A stretch of 64,000 bases of DNA from Erysipelotrichaceae bacterium (GTDB lineage Bacteria > Bacillota_I > Bacilli_A > Erysipelotrichales > Erysipelotrichaceae), in the NCBI GenBank assembly GCA_015058955.1, contig SVBJ01000001.1, positions 1 to 64,000 of the forward strand, in the 5' to 3' direction. Below the pieces are notes generated by a model. That model ran no database searches. It saw only the letters and a list, made by a program, of their open reading frames with translations, and had not been told where the DNA came from. A program made the translations under genes and the position numbers. This document shows positions 1 to 9,494 of this stretch, piece by piece (position 1 is the first letter of the stretch; each line of letters opens with the position of its first letter).

Positions 1-1
1 C

Positions 2-64
2 ATAAAAGTGGATACAGTCAATAAGAACGTTTATGAAATCGTGAGCGAAATACTGACGCTTTGA
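2..64 (+). CDS. C-terminal end of an unidentified protein (truncated by window edge)
   Basis: An open frame enters from the left edge and stops with TGA at 62-64, leaving about 20 residues ending IVSEILTL. The tail (DTVNKNVYEIVSEIL) is reminiscent of the C-terminal helix of small P-loop kinases, which often end with a DTxxxSVEEVVxxI pattern, but this is too short to assign. It is followed by a noncoding stretch and a terminator at 209-232, consistent with a real gene end. Confidence 0.35.
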   Translation: MKVDTVNKNVYEIVSEILTL

Positions 65-343
65 TATCAACAAATTCAAGTTTGTCGGTGTGAAGACAAG
101 TGGGGTTAAAAAGTGGGGTTAGTGATAGTTTTCCATTAAAAAACACTGTAAAATAAGGCCTTTTTGAATGTAGGTATCAAGGAGTGTATGCTCCACCATA
201 TGTAAATCAAGAGGTCAGATGACCTCTTTTTTATTCAATATTTTTGATTGTTAACTGTTTCAGATGACATCTCAACACTATAGGAAAATCATCATAAGAT
301 AAGTAAAAATGATATAATAAAGACAACATGGAGGTGTAATAAT
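65..343. other. Intergenic region with short tandem repeat, terminator and promoter
   Basis: No gene is seen in these 279 bases. They contain a tandem repeat of an 11-mer (AAGTGGGGTTA at about 98-108 and 110-120), a small hairpin GGAG-tgtatg-CTCC at 181-194, a strong terminator at 209-232 and a TATAAT box at 313-318 ahead of the next gene. No convincing -35 box lies 17 bases upstream of the TATAAT. Confidence 0.5.
209..232 (+). terminator. Rho-independent terminator
   Basis: Perfect 9-bp stem AAGAGGTCA / TGACCTCTT with a 2-base spacer (the closing pairs probably open to form the loop), followed by a run of T. It probably ends the transcript of the gene truncated at the window start. Confidence 0.8.
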
Positions 344-568
344 ATGAAGTGCCCTTTTTGTGGAAGCGAAAGAATTGAAGAAGGTATTGCCTGGGGACAG
401 ACAGCTGAGGTAGGCAATATTGGTCTGTTATATAAATCTTCTGTTGGATTTATAAAAGCTGTAGGCACAGCGGAAGTATATTCAGATCTCTGCCTTAACT
501 GCAAGACCATTTTGAGGACTTATATCAAGGGCAATACAGACAAAGATTGGTATCACGGTACGGAATAA
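344..568 (+). CDS. Small zinc-ribbon protein, 74 aa, function unknown
   Basis: This 74-residue protein begins MKCPFCGSERIEEG and carries a second cysteine pair, CLNC, at about residues 50-53. The CxxC...CxxC arrangement is typical of a small zinc ribbon, so it probably binds one zinc ion. It has no signal peptide or membrane segment. A good ribosome-binding site (GGAGG) sits 8-9 bases upstream of the ATG and a TATAAT box lies at 313-318. Small zinc-ribbon proteins of this size often take part in nucleic-acid or protein contacts, but nothing in the sequence or neighbourhood identifies a role. Confidence 0.75.
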   Translation: MKCPFCGSERIEEGIAWGQTAEVGNIGLLYKSSVGFIKAVGTAEVYSDLCLNCKTILRTYIKGNTDKDWYHGTE

Positions 569-664
569 AGTCTGTTATTCAGTAAGAAATGCATTTGATT
601 ATGTAACGTCAATAATGCATGAGATGCAATAATTCTGACAAATTGGTATTATTTGGAGAAATAT

Positions 665-1093
665 ATGACAGTAAATAACAAAAAAAGAGTAGCTCGTCGT
701 GGTGACTGGAAAACAGAACCCATGCCTGAAAAGAATAAGACATTTGTGCTGAACAGGCGTTTCAGTGACGAGGAAATGAATGCTCTCCGTTGCGGAAACA
801 TTCCTCAGGCCATGGAGGATAAGTGGTTTTGGTATATGGAGGGAAGTACTCTCTTGGCACACCGCAGTTGGAGCGGATACTGCATTTACCAGATTGAATT
901 CAGGGAAGACAATAATCATGTTGTAACGGTAAACCGTGATCCGAAACAGTACAAATTCACCAGCATTAAAAAGGAGACTGAAACCTTAAACAAACTGCTG
1001 GACTTCTGGTGCGAAACACCTTATGATCACTACAATGAGTGGCTTTCGGAAACATACGATGCAATAAAGAATGCAGATGAGAAACAGCAGTAA
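665..1093 (+). CDS. Standalone domain also found attached to ADP-ribose-processing proteins, 142 aa
   Basis: The reading frame is open from a TTG at 653, but I start it at the ATG at 665, which has GGAG six bases upstream (655-658). The core runs from a RRFSDEEMNALRCGNIP segment through MEDKWFWYMEG and HRSWSGYCIYQIEF. I recall this EDKWF...HRSWTG..IY pattern as a small domain occurring alone and fused to macrodomain or ADP-ribosylglycohydrolase proteins in many bacteria. No catalytic residues are known to me. It is cytosolic, with no signal or membrane segment, and lies between a zinc-ribbon protein and a MscS channel, neither of which clarifies its role. The family relation is from memory and the function is unknown. 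Confidence 0.65.
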   Translation: MTVNNKKRVARRGDWKTEPMPEKNKTFVLNRRFSDEEMNALRCGNIPQAMEDKWFWYMEGSTLLAHRSWSGYCIYQIEFREDNNHVVTVNRDPKQYKFTSIKKETETLNKLLDFWCETPYDHYNEWLSETYDAIKNADEKQQ

Positions 1094-1128
1094 AAGATGT
1101 TATAATCTATTATCAGTGAGGATATCAG

Positions 1129-1959
1129 ATGGAAAACTTTAAGGAAACATTTTCAAAAGTAGGAATTCAGTTGCTGGCAATTATTGCAATATGTCTTGTA
1201 GCTAAGATAATTGTTTCCTGTGTTTCTCATTTTACCGGAAAGGTAATAAAGAAAAACGAGGAAGGTCCGAATCTGAAGAGAATAACAACTTCGATGACGA
1301 TTCTGCGCAGTGCTTCAAGATATCTGGTATGGTTTCTGGCTGTTCTGGCAATAATATCAATAATCGGAGGGTTTAATGCCAATAATGCTCTGCTGACAGC
1401 CGGGGTTGGAACAGTGATCATCACCATAGGTGCCCAGAGTCTGTTTTCTGATATTATCAGCGGTCTGTTTCTGGTCTTTGACCGTCAGTATGAAGTTGGT
1501 GATTATGTCAAGATAGGTGAATACGAAGGGCGTGTCAGCGCTATTTCCATCAGGGCAACTTATCTGGAAATAGGCGGGCGCAAGATCATAATCCCTAACG
1601 GTCAGGTAAAAAATGTGATCAACTATCGTGATTATGTCGGCTGTACGGTAGTCATACCGGTCAGCTATAATGCCGATCAGAAAACGGTCAGGGCAATACT
1701 GGATGAAGTATGCCGGGAATATGGAAAGAACAACACGGCAAAAGTACTTGATTCACCTTCAGTGCTGGGAATTGATGATTTCGGTTCCAGCAGCATTGAC
1801 TACAAGATATATGCCAAATGCTATCCAATGCAGCATTTCTCGGTTCCGCGTGATCTGCGCCGGATCATAAAAGACCGTTTTGACCGGGAAGGAATTGAAA
1901 TACCTTATTCACAGGTTGATGTACATATAACAAACGGGAAAGGTTATCCGGAGGGATAA
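1129..1959 (+). CDS. MscS-family mechanosensitive ion channel
   Basis: This 276-residue membrane protein has three predicted transmembrane helices in its first ~120 residues: residues 8-32, about 60-85, and a Gly/Ala-rich pore-lining helix around 88-115 (ALLTAGVGTVIITIGAQSLF). The soluble MscS beta domain follows (FDRQYEVGDYVKIGEYEGRV), then the alpha/beta vestibule. The length is close to the 286 residues of E. coli MscS. Such channels open under membrane tension and release solutes during hypo-osmotic shock. A GTGAGGA ribosome-binding site precedes the ATG and a TATAAT box lies at 1101-1106, so it is probably transcribed on its own. Confidence 0.92.
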   Translation: MENFKETFSKVGIQLLAIIAICLVAKIIVSCVSHFTGKVIKKNEEGPNLKRITTSMTILRSASRYLVWFLAVLAIISIIGGFNANNALLTAGVGTVIITIGAQSLFSDIISGLFLVFDRQYEVGDYVKIGEYEGRVSAISIRATYLEIGGRKIIIPNGQVKNVINYRDYVGCTVVIPVSYNADQKTVRAILDEVCREYGKNNTAKVLDSPSVLGIDDFGSSSIDYKIYAKCYPMQHFSVPRDLRRIIKDRFDREGIEIPYSQVDVHITNGKGYPEG

Positions 1960-2037
1960 TCTTTTTATATATTTATATATGTCATTAATATAATTAAAGC
2001 TCCATTCAGGAGCTGATTCAGTATATTCCATCATAAG

Positions 2038-2128
2038 TGGCGGAGGATGTGAGATTCGAACTCACGCAAGCTGTTAAACTTCTAACGGTTTTCGAAACCG
2101 GCCCCTTAGACCGCTTGGGTAATCCTCC
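2038..2128 (-). tRNA. tRNA-Ser (anticodon CGA)
   Basis: On the minus strand the sequence folds as a class II tRNA: acceptor stem GGAGGAT/ATCCTCC, discriminator G and an encoded CCA at 2038-2040, a long variable arm typical of serine tRNA, and a T-arm GTGAG-TTCGAAT-CTCAC. The anticodon loop reads TTCGAAA, giving anticodon CGA, which decodes UCG. The first anticodon-stem pair appears to be a C-U mismatch. Confidence 0.95.
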
Positions 2129-2321
2129 GCTTTGAGCTTTTTCAGGCTCACAGATATTCTATCACATTTAAAGAATATGACTATAAAAAAATATATATAA
2201 TAGGATATCGCCATTATTTCTGAAAAAGGGGCAATGATTCGTTGTTTCATAAAAATGAAATTTTTTACATGAAAAAGTTAGTGAAAATCTATTTGAAAAC
2301 ACTGAAAATATGAAAAATCGG

Positions 2322-2350
2322 TTGACAAATTCATGTATTTATCGTTTAAT
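2322..2350 (+). promoter_or_regulatory. Promoter of the opp operon
   Basis: A consensus -35 box TTGACA (2322-2327) is separated by exactly 17 bases from TTTAAT (2345-2350), which matches the -10 consensus at five of six positions. It lies about 50 bases upstream of the oppA start codon. Confidence 0.75.
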
Positions 2351-2401
2351 TCTTTTTGTATACAATTTTATGTTGTTTTTATTATGAAAGGGGAAAACAA
2401 G

Positions 2402-4357
2402 ATGAAAAAATTATTAGTTGTATTACTTACTGCATTAATGATCTTTTCGGTAGTTGGTTGTACAAAGCCTCAGGAAGATGATCACACAGTTGATACTTAT
2501 TCCATGATCGACAGCTTTGATATCACTACATTAGACTATGTTTATAACAACAAGTCTTCTAACGGTGACTACACTTCAAACTTCATCGAAGGATTATTAA
2601 CTCAGGATTCACATGGTACCTTAATCGCCGGTATGGCTGAAAAGTGGGAACCAAATGCTGACATGACTGAATGGACATTCACAATCCGTGACAATGCTAC
2701 ATGGTCAACAGCTGAAGGCGAAGTTTATGGCAAGGTTACTGCTGAAGACTTCGTAACTGGCTTAAAGCATGCAGTTGCTACACAGTCTGAAACTTTATCA
2801 CTGGTAGAAGACCTGATCGTAAACTTAAGAGCTTACAAGGAAGGAACTGCTACTTGGGATCAGGTTGGTATTAAGGCTGATGGCAACAAGTTAACTTATA
2901 CTCTGACTCAGAGCTGCGGTTATTTCGATGGTATGACAACATACTCAATCTTATGGCCTATCAACGCTGAATTCTTAGAGTCAATGGGCGATAACTTCGG
3001 TACAGTTGATGCAAAGAGCATCCTTTACAATGGCTGCTACATCCTGTCTTCATTAGTTGCTGCTCAGGAAGTTAAGTTTGATGCAAACCCTAACTACTAT
3101 GACAAGGACAATGTCTTCGTAAAGCACGTTATCGTTACTTACACTGACGGTTCAGACCCTGCACAGAACTTCAACATGTTCGTTAACAACGAAGTTACAG
3201 CTACAGGTATCAATGGTGCATTACCAGATGTAGTAGCTAAGGCTGATGAACTCTACAAGGACAACCAGTACAAGAGCATGACCACTGCTACTTCTTACTG
3301 GGGTGCATTCAACTTCGACAGACAGTCATATGCACTGTACAACGATCCATCTGTTGTAACAACAAACAAGACTGATGCTGAAAAGGCTGATACAAAGGCT
3401 GCTATCCTGAATAAGAACTTCCGTTTAGCTGTCTACTCAGCTTATTCAACAAAGGCTACTCAGGCTATCACAAAGGGTGATGAAAGAGCATTGGACGCTG
3501 CCAGAAATACATTAGTTCCTTACACATTCGCTGCAACAAGCGATGGCACAAGCTATGGCGCTCTGGTAACTAAGTATGTTGAAGAATTAGAACCTGAATT
3601 CGCAGGCATCAACCTGGTTGATGGTCAGGATGCTTGGTACAATCCTGAAAGAGCTCAGAAGTTCGCTGCTAAGGCAAAGGAAGAATTAGGCTCTTCAGTA
3701 TCTGCATGGCCAGTTAAGTTAGACTACCCAGTCTATGCTGCTTCTGAAAACCAGAAGAACATCGCAATGGCTATGAAGAAGTCAATCGAAGATGCTATCG
3801 GTGACTATGTAGAAATTAACTTAGTATTATTAGAAGGTAACTCTTCAGTTTACTATTCAGCATTCTACAGTGTTCCAACAGGAAAAGATAACTCAATCGA
3901 CTTCTCATTCGGTGCTGGTTGGGGCCCTGACTATGGCGACCCATTAACATACATCAACTGTTTCGATGCACAGAATGGTGATATGCTGAACTACTCAGGC
4001 TTAGACTTAGCTGATGAAGCTGAATCTGAGAGTGGCAAGGCTGCTAAGCAGGCTATCGGTCTGTATGACATCAAGACATTAATCGATGCTGCTGCAACAT
4101 TAGGTGGCGACGAAAGAATCGATGCATTCGCAAAGATCGAAGCTATGTTATTAACTCAGGGTATCTTAAGACCTTATTCAACTTCAGGTGCTAACCTGGT
4201 TGTCAGCAAGGTTGTTCCATTCACAGCTGGTTACGGCTTATATGGTCAGGCTGCTTACAACGCAGTTCCTTACTTCAAGTACATGAAGGTTCAGGACACT
4301 CCTGTAACAACAGCTGAATACGAAGCTGCAAAGGCTAAGTGGTTAGCTGGCGAATAA
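2402..4357 (+). CDS. oppA: Oligopeptide ABC transporter substrate-binding lipoprotein OppA
   Basis: This 651-residue solute-binding protein belongs to the SBP family 5. The frame is open from 2333, but the ATG at 2402 is chosen because it has a GGGG-rich ribosome-binding site and begins a lipoprotein signal peptide (MKKLLVVLLTALMIFSVVGC), whose cysteine at residue 20 would be lipidated. The mature protein captures extracellular peptides and delivers them to the OppBC pore. The coding sequence uses TTA for leucine and GCT/GCA for alanine much more than its neighbours, a bias suggesting high expression. It is followed by a hairpin at 4381-4415 and then oppBCDF, so it should be made in excess over the membrane components. 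Confidence 0.93.
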   Translation: MKKLLVVLLTALMIFSVVGCTKPQEDDHTVDTYSMIDSFDITTLDYVYNNKSSNGDYTSNFIEGLLTQDSHGTLIAGMAEKWEPNADMTEWTFTIRDNATWSTAEGEVYGKVTAEDFVTGLKHAVATQSETLSLVEDLIVNLRAYKEGTATWDQVGIKADGNKLTYTLTQSCGYFDGMTTYSILWPINAEFLESMGDNFGTVDAKSILYNGCYILSSLVAAQEVKFDANPNYYDKDNVFVKHVIVTYTDGSDPAQNFNMFVNNEVTATGINGALPDVVAKADELYKDNQYKSMTTATSYWGAFNFDRQSYALYNDPSVVTTNKTDAEKADTKAAILNKNFRLAVYSAYSTKATQAITKGDERALDAARNTLVPYTFAATSDGTSYGALVTKYVEELEPEFAGINLVDGQDAWYNPERAQKFAAKAKEELGSSVSAWPVKLDYPVYAASENQKNIAMAMKKSIEDAIGDYVEINLVLLEGNSSVYYSAFYSVPTGKDNSIDFSFGAGWGPDYGDPLTYINCFDAQNGDMLNYSGLDLADEAESESGKAAKQAIGLYDIKTLIDAAATLGGDERIDAFAKIEAMLLTQGILRPYSTSGANLVVSKVVPFTAGYGLYGQAAYNAVPYFKYMKVQDTPVTTAEYEAAKAKWLAGE

Positions 4358-4380
4358 TAGCTTAATAAAGTTATAACTAA

Positions 4381-4415
4381 ATAGGGTCAGGTCAAAATCC
4401 CTGACCCTATTTTAC
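4381..4415 (+). terminator. Intra-operon terminator/attenuator between oppA and oppB
   Basis: An 11-bp perfect stem ATAGGGTCAGG / CCTGACCCTAT (4381-4391 with 4400-4410) is followed by TTTACT. Its position just after the binding-protein gene suggests partial termination or mRNA stabilisation that raises the OppA:OppBCDF ratio. Confidence 0.75.
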
Positions 4416-4435
4416 TCAAAAAAGGAGGATGGATA

Positions 4436-5935
4436 ATGAAAAAAGGATATATTTGGAAAAGATTGCTAAGATCATTCCTTTCAGTCTTTATCATCATGAT
4501 TATCGTTTTTATCATGCTATATTCACTGGTTCCACGAGACAACATATTTTTTGAAGACGCTACATATAAGAAGCTTGGCGGAAAACCTGATGACAAGAGG
4601 GAATACGTCATGCGTACCTGGGAAAAGCTTGGTTATCTTGATTATGAAACACTGAACGATTTCTGTGCTGCCAAATATGAACAGGGCAGTGCTGAAATGG
4701 AAGCAGCCATGGAAAACGGTTCAAAGGAATACTATGAATTCATAGATACTTTTGAGAAAAAAGGATATACCGTTGAATATCTGCAGCTTTCAAAAAAGCC
4801 TTATGCATTTAAGGATGTACCTTTGGTTCAGAGACTGGCTAAATGGGTATCACATCTGCTGGTTATTGATACACCTTGGTCTGTACAGGATCCTAATAAT
4901 CCTGATCTCAAGAGGTACATTAAATTAGGTACTACACCGACTGGCGGACTTGCTCTGATCGGCAGCGGTACCACCCATAAATATCTTATTTATACTGATA
5001 CCAGATTCCCGTTCCTTCACCAGAACATTATTACTCTTAACCTCGGAACTTCATATCCTAAATTTGAGGGTATGCAGGTACTGGATGTTATCTTCCAGTC
5101 TCAGGGTACAGAGGTAAAGAGAGAAGTTACTTTTGAAACGGGCGTGACTCAGGAATCAGCAATTAACTTTGGCTCTCTTACATATAAGCCAACACTTGAC
5201 AGACTTGATCAGGCCAAGTTCGTTGACCATTATGCTAACTATACAACAAACAAAGAACAGTCATCCATGATCGGTACATCCTTTATCATGGGTATCTTCG
5301 CCTTGATTCTGGCATATGGCATTGGCTTGCCGGCAGGATTGGCCATGGCCAAGAACAAGGATGGCATCGTTGACAAGATCGGTATGTTCTATATCATCTT
5401 CATCATCGCCGTTCCATCTCTTGCCTACATTTATCTGTTCAGATATCTGGGAACAAGACTGTTCAATCTTCCGTCCGCCTTCCCAATCAAGGGTGCCGGA
5501 GATGTCAGATCCTGGATCCTTCCGATTATTTCACTGTCACTGCCGTCAATCAGTTCATTGATGCTGTGGACAAGACGTTACGTTGTTGACCAGACAAACT
5601 CTGACTATGTCAAGTTTGCCAAGGCCAAGGGACTTAATCAGAAGGAGATCTTCTGGAATCACATCTTCAAGAACGCCATTATCCCAATCGTTCACGGTAT
5701 TCCTTCATCATTGGCAGGCACCATTATCGGCGCCATCATTACTGAAGCCATTTACTCTGTAGGTGGTATGGGTAAGATGCTGCCTGATTCAATCAAACAG
5801 TATAACAATACGATGGTTGTTGCCCTGACATTCATGTTTGCGACAATTTCCGTACTGTCAGTATTAATGGGTGACATCGTGCTGACCTGGGTTGACCCTA
5901 GAATCAGCTTAAGCGAAAAGGAGGGCAGATCATAA
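4436..5935 (+). CDS. oppB: Oligopeptide ABC transporter permease OppB, with long extracytoplasmic insertion
   Basis: This is a 499-residue inner-membrane permease. One N-terminal transmembrane helix (about residues 12-32) is followed by a ~240-residue extracytoplasmic region. Five further helices carry the conserved cytoplasmic EAA loop (DYVKFAKAKGLNQKEIFWNH) that couples to the ATPases. Typical OppB proteins are about 300-330 residues, so the extra ~180 residues sit between helices 1 and 2. This long OppB form is known in some Firmicutes. AAAGGAGG precedes the ATG, and the stop overlaps the oppC start by one base. It forms the translocation pore with OppC. Confidence 0.93.
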   Translation: MKKGYIWKRLLRSFLSVFIIMIIVFIMLYSLVPRDNIFFEDATYKKLGGKPDDKREYVMRTWEKLGYLDYETLNDFCAAKYEQGSAEMEAAMENGSKEYYEFIDTFEKKGYTVEYLQLSKKPYAFKDVPLVQRLAKWVSHLLVIDTPWSVQDPNNPDLKRYIKLGTTPTGGLALIGSGTTHKYLIYTDTRFPFLHQNIITLNLGTSYPKFEGMQVLDVIFQSQGTEVKREVTFETGVTQESAINFGSLTYKPTLDRLDQAKFVDHYANYTTNKEQSSMIGTSFIMGIFALILAYGIGLPAGLAMAKNKDGIVDKIGMFYIIFIIAVPSLAYIYLFRYLGTRLFNLPSAFPIKGAGDVRSWILPIISLSLPSISSLMLWTRRYVVDQTNSDYVKFAKAKGLNQKEIFWNHIFKNAIIPIVHGIPSSLAGTIIGAIITEAIYSVGGMGKMLPDSIKQYNNTMVVALTFMFATISVLSVLMGDIVLTWVDPRISLSEKEGRS

Positions 5936-6906
5936 TGAGTGAAATCGTAAATAACGAAATTATGAATGAAACTGCAGTTGAAGAACAGCTGCCTGCTGAT
6001 GCCTTTGAGTTCGCTGAATTTGATGAAAAGGAATCCGAACACATTGCAGCTCCGCGTTATTCATACTGGGGCTCTGTCTGGAAGACTTTTGTCAGGAACA
6101 AGTTTACGGTAGGTTTGGCTATTTTCATCATCATTCTGGTAGCGTTTGCCATCATTCAGCCAATGTTCTCCGGATATGATCCGATGGTTGCACCGTACAT
6201 CAATGATTCAAGCCATAAGTTCCAGTCACCAAGTCTGAAGTATCTCTTTGGTACTGACAACGTTGGTAACTCAGTTTTTGATGCCGTATTTGCCGGTGCC
6301 AGAAACTCAATCATCATCAGTTTCGTTTGTACTGCCATCAACATGCTGATCGGTATTCCGGTTGGAGCCCTCTGGGGTTTCTCCAAGAAACTGGATAAGT
6401 ACATGATCGAAATCTACAACGTCATTTCAAACGTTCCGTTCCTGCTGCTTGCCATGATCCTCAGCTATGTTCTGGGCTCAGGCTATCTGCCATTGATATT
6501 CACAATGACATGCACGGACTGGATCTACGTTGCATACTTCATCAGAACACAGGTAATGATCATCCGTGACAGAGAATACAATCTGGCTTCAAAGTGTCTG
6601 GGAACTCCAACCTGGACCATGATCACCAAGAACATTCTTCCTTACTTGATTTCCGTAATCATGACATATATATCAAGAGAAATACCTGTTCTGATCTCCT
6701 ACGAAGTATTTCTGTCCTACATGGGACTGGGCTTAAGCGCCAAGTATGCTTCATTAGGTAAGCTGATTTCCCAGTATACATCATTCATGACAGGTTATCC
6801 TCACCTGTTCTGGATCCCTGTAGGTATCCTGGCCTGCATCTCCATTTCATTATATGTAGTTGGACAGAGGCTGGCTGATGCTGCAGACCCACGTACACAT
6901 ATGTAA
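5935..6906 (+). CDS. oppC: Oligopeptide ABC transporter permease OppC
   Basis: This 323-residue permease has an N-terminal cytoplasmic segment rich in acidic residues, a first helix at about 60-82, and five further helices. The EAA-type coupling loop lies near residues 210-235 (DREYNLASKCLGTPTWTMITKN). It ends with the usual OppC/DppC tail containing the LADAADPRT motif. It pairs with OppB to make the peptide channel. Its ATG shares one base with the oppB stop codon (TAATG), indicating translational coupling, and the AAAGGAGG for oppD follows directly after its stop. Confidence 0.95.
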   Translation: MSEIVNNEIMNETAVEEQLPADAFEFAEFDEKESEHIAAPRYSYWGSVWKTFVRNKFTVGLAIFIIILVAFAIIQPMFSGYDPMVAPYINDSSHKFQSPSLKYLFGTDNVGNSVFDAVFAGARNSIIISFVCTAINMLIGIPVGALWGFSKKLDKYMIEIYNVISNVPFLLLAMILSYVLGSGYLPLIFTMTCTDWIYVAYFIRTQVMIIRDREYNLASKCLGTPTWTMITKNILPYLISVIMTYISREIPVLISYEVFLSYMGLGLSAKYASLGKLISQYTSFMTGYPHLFWIPVGILACISISLYVVGQRLADAADPRTHM

Positions 6907-6921
6907 AGGAGGACGGTAATT

Positions 6922-7992
6922 ATGGAAGAAAAGAAAGTCATATTATCGGCCAAAGACGTTGAAGTACGTTTCAGAGTCCGTGAGAATTACCTGACAGCTA
7001 TCCGCGGGGTTTCCCTGGATATCTATGACGGCGAAACATTCGCCATCGTAGGTGAATCAGGCTCAGGCAAGTCTGTATTCACCAAGACCTTTACCGGCAT
7101 GATCGATTCCAACGGTGCAATTACTGGCGGAAGCATCATGTTTGAAGGAAAGGATTTAACAAAGTTAACTACTGATAAGGACTGGGAAGGCATCAGAGGT
7201 GCCAAGATATCAACTATCTTCCAGGACCCTATGACATCCCTGAACCCTATCAGAACCATCGGTTCTCAGATATCAGAAGTAATCGAAAAGCATCAGGGCA
7301 TTTCCCATGAAGAAGCCAAAGCTCAGGCCATTGAATTAATGGAAAAGGTTGGAATTCAGGACGCTGCAAACCGTTTTGATGAATATCCGTTCCAGTATTC
7401 AGGCGGCATGAGACAGAGAATCGTCATCGCAATTGCCTTAAGCTGTCATCCGAAGATTCTGATCTGTGACGAACCTACAACAGCTCTGGACGTTACGATC
7501 CAGGCACAGATCATCAAGCTGATCAAGGAACTGCAGAAAGAACTGAAGTTCACGACCATCTACATTACTCATGACCTTGGTGTTGTTGCCAACGTTGCAG
7601 ACCGTGTAGGTGTCATGTATGCCGGTCAGATCATTGAGTATGGTACTGCTGAAGAAGTCTTTTATGATCCTCAGCATCCATACACATGGGCTTTACTGTC
7701 ATCACTGCCTCAGCTTGGTGTAAAGGGTGAAAATCTGTACTTCATTACAGGTACTCCTCCATCACTGTTCAATAAGATTCAGGGCGATGCATTCGCACCA
7801 AGAAATCCGCATGCTCTGAAGATCGACTTCATTAAGGAACCTCCAATGTTCAAGGTTTCCGATACTCACTATGCCAAGACCTGGCTGCTGGATCCGAGAG
7901 CTCCTAAGCTTGAAAAGCCGGAAGCCATTCAGGATCTGCACGGCAAGATCAAGCGCATGACTGATAAGGGAGGTGCATTCCATGTCGAATGA
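6922..7992 (+). CDS. oppD: Oligopeptide ABC transporter ATP-binding protein OppD
   Basis: This 356-residue ABC ATPase has Walker A GESGSGKS near residues 45-52, signature [12 protein letters not shown] near 165, Walker [13 protein letters not shown] and an H-loop (ITHDLG). The C-terminal ~100 residues form the oligopeptide/dipeptide-specific extension, but the cysteine cluster that binds an Fe-S group in some OppD/DppD proteins is absent. It energises peptide import together with OppF. It overlaps the start of oppF by 11 bases. Confidence 0.94.
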   Translation: MEEKKVILSAKDVEVRFRVRENYLTAIRGVSLDIYDGETFAIVGESGSGKSVFTKTFTGMIDSNGAITGGSIMFEGKDLTKLTTDKDWEGIRGAKISTIFQDPMTSLNPIRTIGSQISEVIEKHQGISHEEAKAQAIELMEKVGIQDAANRFDEYPFQYSGGMRQRIVIAIALSCHPKILICDEPTTALDVTIQAQIIKLIKELQKELKFTTIYITHDLGVVANVADRVGVMYAGQIIEYGTAEEVFYDPQHPYTWALLSSLPQLGVKGENLYFITGTPPSLFNKIQGDAFAPRNPHALKIDFIKEPPMFKVSDTHYAKTWLLDPRAPKLEKPEAIQDLHGKIKRMTDKGGAFHVE

Positions 7993-8956
7993 TAGAGAAG
8001 TTATTTTATCAGTAAAGCATGTCGATGTTTCTTTCGATAACGGAGGCAAGAAGAGATTCAGAGCTGTCAAGGATGCAACTTTCGATATCTACCGTGGTGA
8101 GACATTTGCGCTGGTAGGCGAGTCCGGTTCAGGTAAGACTACATTAGGACGTGCCATTCTGCGTATCAATGAACTCAGCAACGGCGAAATTGATTTCAAG
8201 GGAAAGAGGATCTCCGGAAAGATCTCCAAGGAAGAGGACATTAATGTCATCCGTTCCATTCAGATGATCTTCCAGGACCCGGCTGCTTCTCTTAATGAGA
8301 GAGCTACCATTGAATACTGTGTTTCCGAAGGCCTGTACAACTTCCATCTCTATAAAGATGAAGCTGACAGAATTGCCAAGGTTGACAAGGCACTTGAAGA
8401 CGTAGGTCTGCTGCCTGAACACAAGAGCAGATATCCGCATGAGTTCTCCGGCGGCCAGAGACAGAGAGTCGGCATTGCCAGAGCCATGATCATGGAACCT
8501 GAATTCATCGTCGCTGATGAACCAATCTCAGCACTGGATGTTTCCATCCGTGCCCAGGTACTGAACCTGATGAACAAACTTAAGGAAGAAAAAGGGCTGA
8601 CTTATCTGTTCATCGCTCATGACCTGTCAGTAGTCAGATTCATCGCTGACAGAATCGCCGTTATCCATCTGGGAAGAATCGTAGAAATAGCTGAAAGTGA
8701 AGAACTGTTTGCACATCCGCTGCATCCATATACCGTTTCACTGCTGTCAGCCGTACCTATGCCTGACCCTCAGATAGAAAAAAACAGAAAACTAGTCATC
8801 TATGATAATTCCAAGCGTGACTTATCCGGTCCTAAGCCGGTTCTTCAGGAAATCACTCCGGGTCACTTCGTCTTCGCAAACGACCGCGAAATGGCTGAAT
8901 ACAGAGAAAAGCTGAAGAAGATGGATGAGGAAAAGAAAAATCTCACCAATCAGTAG
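7982..8956 (+). CDS. oppF: Oligopeptide ABC transporter ATP-binding protein OppF
   Basis: This 324-residue ABC ATPase has Walker [12 protein letters not shown], signature [14 protein letters not shown], Walker [13 protein letters not shown] and a switch histidine in FIAHDLS. The frame also opens at GTG 7973, but the ATG at 7982 is preferred because AAGGGAGG lies eight bases upstream. The C-terminal region holds the oligo_HPY segment ([15 protein letters not shown]) typical of OppF. It is the last gene of the opp operon and converges with a minus-strand gene, overlapping it by seven bases. Confidence 0.94.
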   Translation: MSNDREVILSVKHVDVSFDNGGKKRFRAVKDATFDIYRGETFALVGESGSGKTTLGRAILRINELSNGEIDFKGKRISGKISKEEDINVIRSIQMIFQDPAASLNERATIEYCVSEGLYNFHLYKDEADRIAKVDKALEDVGLLPEHKSRYPHEFSGGQRQRVGIARAMIMEPEFIVADEPISALDVSIRAQVLNLMNKLKEEKGLTYLFIAHDLSVVRFIADRIAVIHLGRIVEIAESEELFAHPLHPYTVSLLSAVPMPDPQIEKNRKLVIYDNSKRDLSGPKPVLQEITPGHFVFANDREMAEYREKLKKMDEEKKNLTNQ

Positions 8957-9306
8957 AAGATCAGTGAGATAACATAGGATAAAGCCAGATAGAATAGTCC
9001 GGTAAACAAAGGATAGTTAAATCTATCCTTTTTTTGTTCCCGCTTCTCCTTTATGTACCTGTCGTAGTTAATTTCTTTACCGGACATCTTGCGGACAAAC
9101 ACAAAACGGGTAGCGTCAAAGTCTCCTTTGAGATACAGATGATTGAGTACACCGATCAGAACCATTACCGTGGAAACGATGGTCATGACATCAAGAAAAA
9201 CCAGGAGTCTGTTGCCTTCGGAAGTGAAGGCTTTCAGTGCCGGATACGTTATTACATAAAGACTGACGATCAGAAAATTCTGCCATTTGAAGTTTTTGAA
9301 ATTCAT
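8950..9306 (-). CDS. Small membrane protein, DUF3899-like
   Basis: This 118-residue protein has three predicted transmembrane segments: near residues 12-22, 33-58 ([24 protein letters not shown]), and at the very C-terminus (98-117). A charged Lys/Glu/Arg-rich stretch lies between segments two and three. Size, helix arrangement and the GDFDATRF motif after helix 2 resemble the DUF3899 family of Firmicutes, whose function is unknown. There is no clear ribosome-binding site, and a TATAAT-like box (TTATAATA) ends only about 6 bases before the ATG, so the message may be leaderless. It converges with oppF. Confidence 0.7.
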   Translation of the reverse strand: MNFKNFKWQNFLIVSLYVITYPALKAFTSEGNRLLVFLDVMTIVSTVMVLIGVLNHLYLKGDFDATRFVFVRKMSGKEINYDRYIKEKREQKKDRFNYPLFTGLFYLALSYVISLIFY

Positions 9307-9494
9307 ATTTTTATTATAACTGAAGGTTCTGTAATGTTAAAGAGATGGCTGTTTTTCAACACACAAAACAGCAGAATTGTCAACCCGAAAACAGGGAATA
9401 AATCATACAAAATTTGAGTTATTATAGTAGATATTTCACATTGGTTGATGTAGAATATTAAAGGATAGTTGGATTTCCAACTAAAGGGGATTTA

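Larger units (their letters stand above)
1960..2401. other. Intergenic region holding tRNA-Ser (minus) and the opp promoter (plus)
   Basis: Apart from the tRNA and the opp promoter, this AT-rich stretch contains an inverted repeat TTTCAT-aaaa-ATGAAA at 2245-2260 followed by six T, which could act as a weak terminator or protein site. No additional coding potential is apparent. Confidence 0.5.
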
